Shown here piece after piece: positions 33,853 to 41,924 of a stretch of 64,000 bases of DNA. A model generated the notes under the pieces. That model did not search any database. It was given only the letters and a program-made list of their open reading frames with translations, and was not told the origin of the DNA. Origin of the DNA: Aneurinibacillus thermoaerophilus (GTDB lineage Bacteria; Bacillota; Bacilli; Aneurinibacillales; Aneurinibacillaceae). The stretch is from assembly GCF_900099925.1 (NCBI RefSeq), contig NZ_FNDE01000005.1:62001-126000 (forward strand), read 5' to 3'. The position numbers and the translations under genes were made by a program. Within the stretch, counting starts at the first letter, position 1. Every line of letters starts with the position of its first letter.

Positions 33853-34619
33853 ACATTCAAAACTTCTCTAATAGGAGCAATCTGAACCCCGTTTTCACGA
33901 AGAGCCTCTACAATGGTTTTGGCCAGTTGTGAGGCTCCTGGCGTGTCCCCATGAATGCAGATCGTATCCGCTTGAATGGCTATCTCTTCACCATCATGTG
34001 TCATAACTTTTCCTTCTTTGACCATCCTAACCACACGCTGGGCCATCTCATGATAATCCTTAATCTGTGACCCTTTTCTCGTTAAAATAATCGAACCGGT
34101 CGTCGTATGCTCGCGATCTGCATAAGCTTCCCGTGCGACCGGAATCCCCATTTTTTTTGCTTCCTCTAGTACAGCGGAATTGTTCAAGGCAAAGATAACG
34201 GTTTGCGGATCAACTTCCGCAATCGCTTCTAGAATCGCCCGGGCCAGCGCCTTATCTTCCATAGCTTTCATATATAATGCGCCATGGGGTTTACAATGCT
34301 GAATTTTTATGTTTGCCGCCACGGCAAATTCGCGCAGGGCTCCTAATTGATAGGTAACATAATCCTTAACTTCTGCCGCTGTACATGTCATATAGCGGCG
34401 ACCAAACCCTAGCAAATCCGGAAAAGCAGGATGCGCCCCGATGCCGACTCCGTATCGTTTGGCCAGCTCCACCGTTTTCCGCATTACATGCGGATCCCCT
34501 CCATGAAAGCCACAGGCAATATTGGCGGATGTAATGTACTGCATCATTTCTTCATCATTACCCAACTCATACAAACCGAAACTTTCTCCCATATCACAAT
34601 TCAAATCCACTTTATGCAA
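33843..34619 (-). CDS. pxpA: 5-oxoprolinase subunit PxpA (LamB/YcsF family)
   Basis: A 258-residue LamB/YcsF protein. Family motifs are DLNCDMGESFG at the start, SANIACGFHGGDPHVM near residue 30, GAHPAFPDLLGFGRR near residue 57 and CKPHGALYMKAM near residue 109. In PxpABC this subunit carries the lactam-opening activity with PxpBC supplying ATP-dependent activation. TTG 34619 has AGAGGTGG 6 nt upstream. It is the last gene of an operon with a biotin carboxylase, a biotin carrier and a KipI/KipA pair, an unusual setting suggesting a biotin-linked variant of the reaction. Confidence 0.92.
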   Translation of the reverse strand: MHKVDLNCDMGESFGLYELGNDEEMMQYITSANIACGFHGGDPHVMRKTVELAKRYGVGIGAHPAFPDLLGFGRRYMTCTAAEVKDYVTYQLGALREFAVAANIKIQHCKPHGALYMKAMEDKALARAILEAIAEVDPQTVIFALNNSAVLEEAKKMGIPVAREAYADREHTTTGSIILTRKGSQIKDYHEMAQRVVRMVKEGKVMTHDGEEIAIQADTICIHGDTPGASQLAKTIVEALRENGVQIAPIREVLNVGC

Positions 34620-34645
34620 CTCGTACCACCTCTTTTCAGGAATAG

Positions 34646-35986
34646 TCAGACAAGCAATTTCTCAAGGAAACGTGTCGTATAATGTCCGTCCCGGAAATCT
34701 TTGTCCTGAACAATCTTTTGAAGCAGGGAAACGTTCGTCGTCAGACCTTCCACCGCGATTTGTTCCAGGGCCTTTTCCATCTTGTGGATGGCATCGGAAC
34801 GATCGCGTCCATGCGTAATGATTTTCCCAATCATCGGGTCATAAAATGGTGTGACTGTACTGCCTTCGATCACGCCAAAGTCCAGGCGCACCTCCTCCTT
34901 CGGCAAAGCTAACCGCTTCAAAACGCCCGGCGAAGGAAAGAAAGTTTTCGGGTCCTCGGCATATAGTCTGCATTCGATAGCATGACCTGTTTTTCGGATT
35001 TCTTCTTGCTGAAATGGCAACTTTTCTTTGGCAGCAAGACGGATTTGCAATTCTACCAAATCAAGACCGGTGATTTCCTCCGTCACCGGATGCTCAACTT
35101 GCAGGCGTGTATTCATCTCCAAGAAGTAAAAATTTCGATTTTCATCGAAAATGAATTCCATCGTCCCCACATTGGAATATCCAATGTGTCTTGCTCCCCG
35201 CAAGGCGGTCTCTAACAGCTTAGCTCTGGTTTCTTCATCCAGAAAAGGAGACGGGCTTTCTTCAACGACTTTCTGGTTTCTTCGCTGTACCGAGCATTCC
35301 CGCTCAAATAAGTGTACCGCATGGCCATAGGCATCACAGGCCACCTGTACTTCAATATGACGTGGGCCAGAAATCCATTTCTCCAAAAATAAGGTCCCAT
35401 CACCGAAATACGACTGAGCCCGTTGCATGGTAGACGCAAACGCTTTTTGCAGTTCATCGGGATTATGGATCACCTGCATCCCAATCCCTCCACCACCAGC
35501 GCTCGCTTTTAGCATAAGCGGGTACCCTAACTGGTCGGCGATAGACAACGCTTCTGTAACAGAATCAATTTTTCCATCCCATCCAGGAACCACTGGCACC
35601 CCCGCCTGCTGCATCTGACGGCGCGCCTCAATCTTACTGCCCATCAACTCGATCGTCCTAGCATCCGGACCGATGAACACAATTCCCTCTTCTTCACAGC
35701 GACGAACAAAACGCGGGTTTTCCGACAGAAACCCGTATCCGGGATGAATCGCGTTTGCCTCTGTTTCTTTGGCAACCTGGATCACCTTCTCAATGTCCAG
35801 ATAGCTCTTTTTGACCTGAGCTGGACCGATGCAAACAGCCTCATCCGCCTCCTCGACAAAAGGCGCGTCCATATCCGCTTCTGAATAAACAGCTACAGTT
35901 CGAATCTTCAACCGCTTACAGGTTCGGATAATCCGTCTGGCAATCTCTCCTCTGTTGGCAATTAAAATTTTGTCAAAATAACTCAT
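34646..35986 (-). CDS. accC: biotin carboxylase subunit (AccC paralogue)
   Basis: A 446-residue ATP-grasp biotin carboxylase. The N-terminal domain is KILIANRGEIARRIIRTCKR, then HPGYGFLSENPRF; the glycine-rich ATP loop ASAGGGGIGMQVI is near residue 160; EMNTRLQVEHPVTEEITG near residue 290 carries catalytic residues. It carboxylates the biotin carrier using ATP and bicarbonate. It is 67 bp after the carrier gene and 26 bp before pxpA. In this operon no fatty-acid or propionyl carboxyltransferase is present; KipI and KipA are homologous to the carboxyltransferase part of urea carboxylase, so it probably serves them rather than fatty-acid synthesis. Confidence 0.93.
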   Translation of the reverse strand: MSYFDKILIANRGEIARRIIRTCKRLKIRTVAVYSEADMDAPFVEEADEAVCIGPAQVKKSYLDIEKVIQVAKETEANAIHPGYGFLSENPRFVRRCEEEGIVFIGPDARTIELMGSKIEARRQMQQAGVPVVPGWDGKIDSVTEALSIADQLGYPLMLKASAGGGGIGMQVIHNPDELQKAFASTMQRAQSYFGDGTLFLEKWISGPRHIEVQVACDAYGHAVHLFERECSVQRRNQKVVEESPSPFLDEETRAKLLETALRGARHIGYSNVGTMEFIFDENRNFYFLEMNTRLQVEHPVTEEITGLDLVELQIRLAAKEKLPFQQEEIRKTGHAIECRLYAEDPKTFFPSPGVLKRLALPKEEVRLDFGVIEGSTVTPFYDPMIGKIITHGRDRSDAIHKMEKALEQIAVEGLTTNVSLLQKIVQDKDFRDGHYTTRFLEKLLV

Positions 35987-36012
35987 ACTCTACCCCCATG
36001 TTACGTGTTGGA

Positions 36013-36042
36013 ATAGGGATTCAAACAAACTTGAATCCCTAT
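36013..36042 (-). promoter_or_regulatory. intercistronic hairpin between biotin carrier and biotin carboxylase genes
   Basis: ATAGGGATTCAA and TTGAATCCCTAT are perfect 12-bp arms with a 6-nt loop inside the operon. There is no T run afterwards, so it is better read as an mRNA-stability or processing element setting the carrier-to-carboxylase ratio than as a terminator. Confidence 0.5.
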
Positions 36043-36053
36043 CAGCATCACTG

Positions 36054-36299
36054 TTACCTTTTGATCACGGCTATTTCCTGTCCGGCATCCACGATTTCTT
36101 CGTTTTCCACACAAAAACGTTCAAGGACGCCGTCTGATTCCGCTTTGATTTCATAAAAATTCTTCATAACTTCGATTAAGCCGATAGTATCCCCGACTTT
36201 CACGGTGTCTCCTTCCTTTACATATACATCCTGGTCCGGAGCGGGTCTGCGGTAAAACACGCCAGGAATCGGGGATAGGATGGATTTGCTTTCTGCCAC
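36054..36299 (-). CDS. biotin carboxyl carrier protein, short form
   Basis: An 81-residue single biotinyl domain. The biotinylated Lys lies in LIEVMKNFYEIKAES, a variant of the usual EAMKM motif, preceded by VKEGDTVKVGDTIG. It lacks the Pro/Ala-rich N-terminal arm of housekeeping AccB, so it is a minimal carrier. GTG 36299 has GGGAGG 8 nt upstream. It lies between the KipA-type gene and the biotin carboxylase gene and should shuttle carboxybiotin between BC and the KipI/KipA unit. Lipoylation is unlikely because the residue after Lys and the neighbours fit biotin domains. Confidence 0.88.
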   Translation of the reverse strand: MAESKSILSPIPGVFYRRPAPDQDVYVKEGDTVKVGDTIGLIEVMKNFYEIKAESDGVLERFCVENEEIVDAGQEIAVIKR

Positions 36300-36304
36300 A
36301 GTTC

Positions 36305-37288
36305 TTACCTCCCATTCTCTGAAATTACTTGTTTTATTTGCGCAATCTTGTCCTTCATTTCCCGCCTCGCCCGCAGAGCTTCTTCGAGGCTGACAGACAC
36401 GAAACGCACCTTTTCATTCGTCTTAATTTGTGCCATCCGATTGAGATCGGCGCTAATAATCGTAGCAATAGTAGCATAGCCGCCGCCCGTTACCGCGTCA
36501 TTCAACAAAGCGATTGGTTCCACTCCATCCGGAACTTGGATGGAGCCAATGGGATAGCCTAAATCAACAACATTCGAAGGATTGCTTCCGGCACCGAAAG
36601 GCTGCTCCCGGGGGACAAAATTCAAGCGTTCACCCTTGAAGCGGTACCCGACACGGTTCGCTTCCGGCGTTACAGTCCAATCCAGGGACAGGAAGCGCTC
36701 CTTGCTTTCCTCTGTTAAGCGGTAACTGCAAAGCCCCATAAGCACGCGGATTTCATAAGACTTGGAGAATCTTGGGATAAAAGTCTCCGGAATGCGGGTT
36801 CCCGCACTGATCTTCCGGCGGATGTCGCTGCCGATGCAGAGTCCATCCCCGGCTTGCAGGGCGCGCCCCTCAAAACCGCCAATTCCACACAGCGTATAGG
36901 TTGAACGAGAGTCCATAATAACTGGAACATTAATTCCACCAGCTACAGCAAGGTAAGCCCTCGCCCCCTGCCTGATAAAATCAAAAGATAGCTGGTCACC
37001 GGCTTTAACAGCGATTGTCTCCCACATCGGGGCCGGCTGTCCATTAATCTTCGGGGGGATTTCGCCGCCCGTCACCGCAATAACAGAATCGCGCTGGAAT
37101 TCGAGCGTCGGACCCATATATGTAATCTCCAAAGCCGCCGCATTCTCGTCATTTCCTACAAGTAAATTGGCAATAACGTAAGAATATTTGTCCATCGCGC
37201 CAGAAGGCGGCATTCCAATTTCGTAGTAGCCGATTCGGCCCTGATCCTGAACCGTCGTTTGAAGCCCGGGGGTTATCACTTTAATCAT
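36305..37288 (-). CDS. pxpC: KipA/PxpC family carboxyltransferase-type subunit (copy 2)
   Basis: A 327-residue KipA/AHS2 protein, colinear with copy 1 but clearly diverged. Blocks are GLQTTVQDQGRIGYYEIG, SGAMDKYSYVIANLLVG, SRSTYTLCGIGGFEGRAL, GAGSNPSNVVDLGYPIG and NDAVTGGGYATIATII. It overlaps the pxpB copy 2 stop as ATGA. Followed by a biotin carrier, biotin carboxylase and PxpA, this copy can form a complete four-part biotin-dependent enzyme like a split urea carboxylase. Old duplication within the locus, or independent acquisition, would explain the two copies. Confidence 0.88.
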   Translation of the reverse strand: MIKVITPGLQTTVQDQGRIGYYEIGMPPSGAMDKYSYVIANLLVGNDENAAALEITYMGPTLEFQRDSVIAVTGGEIPPKINGQPAPMWETIAVKAGDQLSFDFIRQGARAYLAVAGGINVPVIMDSRSTYTLCGIGGFEGRALQAGDGLCIGSDIRRKISAGTRIPETFIPRFSKSYEIRVLMGLCSYRLTEESKERFLSLDWTVTPEANRVGYRFKGERLNFVPREQPFGAGSNPSNVVDLGYPIGSIQVPDGVEPIALLNDAVTGGGYATIATIISADLNRMAQIKTNEKVRFVSVSLEEALRARREMKDKIAQIKQVISENGR

Positions 37289-38154
37289 ACATATAACCTC
37301 CCTAACACGTTTTCAGAAAACTGTTTCGGATTCTCGATAACATCATGGGGCGTAAAAGTAATTTCCGTCGTTAAATAACGGAAAGTACCTGCTTCCACCT
37401 GTTCCCGGATCGATTCGAACTCTTCCTTTGTCACACTGCGATAACGGAAAATATCTCCCTGCCTGGGAAAAGTCATAGAATCTGCAAAATCCGGCAACCG
37501 CTGCTCCTTGTCGTAAATAGGAGCGGCCGCTATGCCAAACAACTGATATCCGCCTGCTCCCTGCACCGGGTAGATAACGGCAAAGGCTCCGCCAAAGCCA
37601 AAAGCTCTCTCCGGCGTATATGTACGCGGACGAACATATTTCGGCACCTCGATTTGCTGCTCCCGGGGCACCATCTGATAGCACCAAGGCAGTCCAGGGA
37701 CAAACCCGACCATAGACACTAGATAGGGATAATCGGTGATAGCCTGGATCAACTCTTCCTTGGATGCGAACCCATTAATGCGAGCAGCATATTCCAGATC
37801 GGTAGAATTCGGGTCTTGGTGACGGTCTCTGAAGCGCATCAATGCTTCGTGTGTCCACGGATCTTCAAACAAGATCGGGACGTCAACAATGCGCGCGGAT
37901 ATTTCAAAGTCATCGATCGAAACAGAGTGTTCCAAGTCCTTCAATTCCTTAATAAGCACATCCGGATGCAACTGGTCGGGATCAACCCGAATCATATAGG
38001 AAGCATTGGAAGGACAAATATCCAGGATACCCGGAAGCTGTTTTTCTCTCAATTTTCGAGTGATGGCCATGGCTTGGAAATTCACTTCAAGGCTCATTTC
38101 TTCCGCCAGTTCCACAAAGACAAATTCATCTCCGCCATACTCATAACGTACCAT
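37285..38154 (-). CDS. pxpB: KipI/PxpB family subunit (copy 2)
   Basis: A 289-residue KipI/AHS1 protein. Blocks are EYGGDEFVFVELAEEMSL near the start, ICPSNASYMIRVDPDQL, MVGFVPGLPWCYQM near residue 165 and RTYTPERAFGFGGAFAVIYP. Compared with copy 1 it differs in the loop after the GF-PG motif. The frame opens at TTG 38175, but ATG 38154 lies 9 nt after GAGGTG and is preferred. First gene of the sigma-54 operon; a -24/-12 promoter sits about 70 bp upstream. Confidence 0.88.
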   Translation of the reverse strand: MVRYEYGGDEFVFVELAEEMSLEVNFQAMAITRKLREKQLPGILDICPSNASYMIRVDPDQLHPDVLIKELKDLEHSVSIDDFEISARIVDVPILFEDPWTHEALMRFRDRHQDPNSTDLEYAARINGFASKEELIQAITDYPYLVSMVGFVPGLPWCYQMVPREQQIEVPKYVRPRTYTPERAFGFGGAFAVIYPVQGAGGYQLFGIAAAPIYDKEQRLPDFADSMTFPRQGDIFRYRSVTKEEFESIREQVEAGTFRYLTTEITFTPHDVIENPKQFSENVLGRLYV

Positions 38155-38218
38155 CGTTCGTTTCACCTCACTCAAGAAATGGCATAGCTTCTTTTTGACT
38201 TACTCCATAAAAATTCAA

Positions 38219-38236
38219 TAGCAAAAACGATACCAA
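38219..38236 (-). promoter_or_regulatory. sigma-54 (-24/-12) promoter of the pxpBC-accBC-pxpA operon
   Basis: The minus strand reads TTTGGTATCGTTTTTGCTA. The invariant GG and GC are exactly 10 bases apart and the TTTTTGC half matches the -12 consensus. It lies about 100 bp downstream of the tandem palindromes at 38333-38366, the expected enhancer distance, and upstream of the first gene of the operon. Confidence 0.75.
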
Positions 38237-38326
38237 ATAGACAAAATATAATAAATAAATTTTATATACAGTTAATTCAAAGCATTGGCTGGCCTATCCT
38301 ATTCGAAACGAACCAAACACCCAAGC

Positions 38327-38366
38327 ATAATCTTTCAAAATTGAAAAATATCTTTCAAATTTGAAA
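38327..38366. promoter_or_regulatory. tandem palindromic enhancer sites for the sigma-54 activator
   Basis: TTTCAAAATTGAAA (38333-38346) and TTTCAAATTTGAAA (38353-38366) are perfect or near-perfect palindromes 20 bp apart. The first, with its left flank, matches 33775-33794 over 20 bases. The remainder of 38155-38426 carries the -24/-12 promoter and no gene. Confidence 0.7.
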
Positions 38367-38426
38367 TTTATCATTTCACACCTTCACAACCAACTTTTAA
38401 ATGTCGTTATAAAGTCATTACACATC

Positions 38427-38460
38427 AAAAGCCCGGAATTCGGTTGAATTCCGGGCTTTT
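38427..38460. terminator. bidirectional-looking terminator after the histidine kinase gene
   Basis: AAAAGCCCGGAATTC (38427-38441) and GAATTCCGGGCTTTT (38446-38460) form a perfect 15-bp stem with a 4-nt loop. Lies 3 bp after the kinase stop and marks the boundary to the pxp control region. Confidence 0.85.
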
Positions 38461-38463
38461 GCC

Positions 38464-40683
38464 TTATTTGGTATTCAATGAAACGGTTACTTTGAATAAG
38501 TCACCATCTACTTCAATGTCTAAACTGCCTTCGTGAAGGTCTATAATCGATTTAGCAATAGCAAGCCCAAGTCCTGAGCCTTCTGTATGACGAGATGTAT
38601 CACCGCGTTTAAATCGTTCAAACAGTTCGTCTATATCTTCACTAAGCTCGTATTTAGTAATATTTTTAAAAGCAATTACCGCTTTGTCATTTGCTTTTTT
38701 CACTGAAATATATACTCTCGTATTTTCTAATGAATATTTGAGGATGTTTCCAATTAAGTTGTCAAACACCCGCCACAGTTTTTGTCCATCGACAACAGCA
38801 TAAACAGGTGTATCAGGGGTAGTGATCCGAAATTGCAATGTTGACTCTTCGATTGTTTCATTGTATTCAGCTAATGCCTGCTGTAAAAGCTGGACAAGAT
38901 CTACTTTTTCTTTTTCAAGCTCAATGTTCCCGCTTGCCATTTTGGATGCTTCAAATAAGTCATCAATGAGCACTTTTAATCGTTTAGACTTACGGTCAAT
39001 AATCTCAATGTATGCGTCACGCTCTTCATCTGTTACATCTGATGTCTTCAAAAGCTCTGTGTATGTAATGATAGAAGTTAACGGTGTTCGCAAGTCATGA
39101 CTTACATTTGTAATTAGTTCCGTTTTTAATCGTTCACTTTTCGCCTGTTCCTTTTGTGATACTTTTATACCATGCTTTAATGCATTAATATTGGCTGCAA
39201 GAACGGCTAACGCCGATTTCCCTATCACAGGTATATCCTGCTCGAAATTTCCATGTACTAACTCGTCCGTGTTGGTAACAATACGATTAAAATAACCGCT
39301 ACGCTTTATAATTATGATGAAAATTGGAACGCAGATCACAATAAATAAAGGGATATAAATCCATATATATATGGGCTCTATAAGAACAATTGCCGCACCA
39401 ACGCCAAAAGCAAACACAACCGATAACAGAATAAATAGTTGCATACCAATACTTCGGATGAGAAACGCTTCCTTTATGCCTTGGTATGCTCTGTGTAGCA
39501 GGGCCTTTTGCCAATCTGCTTTTAGGTTCGCCGGGGCCTTTGCTCTCTCTAACAAAAATTTTCCTTGAATAAGTGTTAGTGCAACAAAAAGGGTTGTAAC
39601 GATTAAACGAAAGAGTGTATCTCTAATATAGATATATAAATTTTGATGTAAGGATAGGGTATTATCCATTATGAATAGCAAAAGCGTGAGAAGTCCCGTA
39701 AATACTAAAGCCATTACTGTTACGTCTATCGGAATACAGTTGTAGTAAGGCTGCCATTTCCCTGTAGGAATGCATTGAATGACCCTTGTTTTTTTGTTTA
39801 AATAAAAACTCAGCAGAAAAGCGAGAATACCGCTAATGGTGTAGATAAAAAAGATTTTTTGTTTTTGTTGAAAATCATAATAATCTGCCAGAATAGGGTT
39901 TTCTGAAGACGCTGCTTTCGGTAACGCAATCTTCCCCTCAAACGTGCTCGTTTCCTTTTCTATTAACGGAGTGACCACATCATTATCACCAACAAAGCGA
40001 TATTGTCCGCCAGTTGAAAGGTAAGCATATTTTGACGAAGGATAGCTTTGAATAAATATCATATTTTTATTGTTTATAAACGTATCTATTGAATCGCCAC
40101 TGCTTATATTTACATTCGTATAAACTTCTCCCGTTGCGGTGTTCTTTAAATAATACGTAAAAAGCGCTTTGTATCTCATAAAATCCGAACGGTAATTTTC
40201 TATCTCACGAAAATATTCGTCAATCTTTTGTTCTTTTTCTTTAACGATTTTTGCCCGGACATGTTCGTCGCTTTTAAAATTGTTTGTAATATCCTCTATT
40301 TTCTTATCTCTTTCAGCAATATAGGCATCAGCTACTTCTTTGTTGCCTGCTAACAGTGCATCCTGAATTTTATGCTCATATTGACCTTTTATATTTGAGA
40401 CTTGTGTCGATAAATCTCCATAGCGATAGCGGTGTTCTTCAATTTCCTCAGCTGTAACGGTAATCTTCTTTTTGAGTTCTTCTTTATTTATATTATTTAA
40501 TTCAAACATCTTTAGATAATCAACAAACTGATTTAGTTCATCTTCAAACTGTTGAGTCTGAAAATAATCTTTTTTTATATAGTCTTTTCCGTTAAATAAC
40601 CCTGAGATAATACCGCTTAATCCGAAAGTAAATAATAAAATCCAAATCACGAATATCATCTTACTTTTCGATTTTGTATCCAA
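38464..40683 (-). CDS. membrane sensor histidine kinase
   Basis: A 739-residue kinase. One N-terminal membrane helix (about residues 9-29), a 240-residue external domain rich in charged coiled-coil (residues 35-165), then about six further helices (residues 275-460) with an unusual multi-span membrane core. A linker leads to a HisKA domain with the phospho-accepting His in NVSHDLRTPLTSIITYTELL, then DNLIGNILKYSLENTRVYI (N box) and GSGLGLAIAKSIIDLHEG (G box). It overlaps the response regulator gene by 23 nt and starts with TTG. No target genes flank it, and the stimulus is unknown; cell-envelope stress is a common theme for such kinases. Confidence 0.9.
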   Translation of the reverse strand: MDTKSKSKMIFVIWILLFTFGLSGIISGLFNGKDYIKKDYFQTQQFEDELNQFVDYLKMFELNNINKEELKKKITVTAEEIEEHRYRYGDLSTQVSNIKGQYEHKIQDALLAGNKEVADAYIAERDKKIEDITNNFKSDEHVRAKIVKEKEQKIDEYFREIENYRSDFMRYKALFTYYLKNTATGEVYTNVNISSGDSIDTFINNKNMIFIQSYPSSKYAYLSTGGQYRFVGDNDVVTPLIEKETSTFEGKIALPKAASSENPILADYYDFQQKQKIFFIYTISGILAFLLSFYLNKKTRVIQCIPTGKWQPYYNCIPIDVTVMALVFTGLLTLLLFIMDNTLSLHQNLYIYIRDTLFRLIVTTLFVALTLIQGKFLLERAKAPANLKADWQKALLHRAYQGIKEAFLIRSIGMQLFILLSVVFAFGVGAAIVLIEPIYIWIYIPLFIVICVPIFIIIIKRSGYFNRIVTNTDELVHGNFEQDIPVIGKSALAVLAANINALKHGIKVSQKEQAKSERLKTELITNVSHDLRTPLTSIITYTELLKTSDVTDEERDAYIEIIDRKSKRLKVLIDDLFEASKMASGNIELEKEKVDLVQLLQQALAEYNETIEESTLQFRITTPDTPVYAVVDGQKLWRVFDNLIGNILKYSLENTRVYISVKKANDKAVIAFKNITKYELSEDIDELFERFKRGDTSRHTEGSGLGLAIAKSIIDLHEGSLDIEVDGDLFKVTVSLNTK

Positions 40684-41353
40684 TTCCCCATACCACCTTT
40701 AAATATTTTGGTTGTTTTGGATTGATTTCGATTTTTTCACGAATCTTACGGATGTGAACGGCTACAGTATTTTCAGCATTAAAACCTGGTTCCTTCCATA
40801 CCCGTTCATAAATTTCGTTAATAGAAAACACACGTCCGGCATTTGTCATAAGCAATTCAACGATTTTATATTCAGTCGGCGTTAATTTCACAACTTCACC
40901 GTCAACCGTTACTTCTTTTGCCGACTGATCTAATGTAAGACCATTGAGATGAATCACTTTTTCTATTCCTTCGTAAGTGCCCAGAGTCACGTATCTTCTT
41001 AGCTGTGACTTCACTCGAGCAATAAGCTCTAAGGGATTAAACGGCTTCGTGACATAGTCATCAGCACCAACCTGAAGACCTAGAATTTTATCCATATCCT
41101 CGCTTTTGGCACTAAGAATAATAATCGGAATGTTTTTTTCTTCACGTATTTTAAATGTAGTTGCGATACCGTCAAGGCGCGGCATCATGATGTCTAAAAT
41201 AATGAGGTGAATAACATGCTCGTTCAATTTTTCAATCGCTTCGATGCCGTCTTTTGCTTTTATAACCGTCATCCCTTCATTTTTTAAATATATTTCGATA
41301 CCATCCCTGATCTCTTTTTCATCATCGACAACTAATATGGAATAATGATTCAT
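40661..41353 (-). CDS. OmpR family response regulator
   Basis: A 230-residue regulator. The receiver domain has the acidic pair DDEKE near residue 10, the phospho-acceptor Asp in LIILDIMMPRLDG near residue 55 and the conserved Lys in DYVTKPFNPLELIARV near residue 105. The C-terminal winged helix includes LTPTEYKIVELLMTNAGRVF and VAVHIRKIREKI. It is translationally coupled to the kinase gene. Four TTCTTAA-like words upstream suggest autoregulation. Confidence 0.93.
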   Translation of the reverse strand: MNHYSILVVDDEKEIRDGIEIYLKNEGMTVIKAKDGIEAIEKLNEHVIHLIILDIMMPRLDGIATTFKIREEKNIPIIILSAKSEDMDKILGLQVGADDYVTKPFNPLELIARVKSQLRRYVTLGTYEGIEKVIHLNGLTLDQSAKEVTVDGEVVKLTPTEYKIVELLMTNAGRVFSINEIYERVWKEPGFNAENTVAVHIRKIREKIEINPKQPKYLKVVWGIGYKIEK

Positions 41354-41421
41354 ATTTTTTCACGCTCCCTTCAAAAGCATATCATGGTCAGTTCCCGGGA
41401 CTTTCTATATTGTAAGATGTA

Positions 41422-41483
41422 TTTCTTAACATTAAATTAAGGGAATCCTTAAGACTTTCTTAAGATTTATACTCTTTCTTAAG
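41422..41483 (-). promoter_or_regulatory. repeated TTCTTAA motifs before the response regulator gene
   Basis: TTTCTTAAC (41422-41430), TCCTTAAG (41446-41453), TTTCTTAAG (41457-41465) and TTTCTTAAG (41475-41483) recur in one orientation within 62 bp. OmpR-type regulators bind such direct repeats. No other feature was recognised between 41354 and 41636. Confidence 0.4.
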
Positions 41484-41636
41484 GATATACCATTGTATAA
41501 CCCTTTTTCATAAATTCTCATGTAGGTACATGGCATACTTGTGAAGGAAACCACAAGCAACATAAACCAAGTTATCGGCCCGTTTTCTTTTTTGTTTTAT
41601 ATTTACTTTCACAGATTCATGTTGACTAATTAACTT

Positions 41637-41774
41637 AGGGTGTTCCAAAAGTGTAAGTGAGGAAGTTTTCTATCGCTCGAAACAATATATTTAGATTTTT
41701 TGCACAAATGAATATTTATATGTAGGTATCGTTTCATACCAAAGGGGCTGGCTCATGACTTTTGAGACAGCCCC
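41637..41774. mobile_element. short IS relic or MITE-like element
   Basis: The left end GGGTGTTCCAAAAGT and the right end ACTTTTGAGACAGCCC are imperfect inverted repeats resembling the ends of several Firmicute insertion sequences. The intervening 110 bp encode nothing. Its right half (41717-41774) recurs at 53037-53092. The right end also folds into a GGCTGGCTCAT/GAGACAGCCCC hairpin. No target duplication was found. The stretch 41775-41924 holds nothing recognisable. Confidence 0.45.
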
Positions 41775-41924
41775 CAGTTTCCGTGTAATTAAAGAAAGTG
41801 GCGTCAATTTTCCCCTCTTCTATAACTAACATTAGTTGCCTGCCTGAAATGTCGAAACGTTAAGCACCTATATCGTTTAAAGATTTTAAGAAGAGCAGAA
41901 ATAATAACATTTAGTTTCTCTATT

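Noticed and set aside
38282-38294. Second sigma-54 promoter (minus strand GGCCAGCCAATGC)
   Set aside because: GG and GC are only 9 bases apart instead of 10, and it is too close to the enhancer sites.
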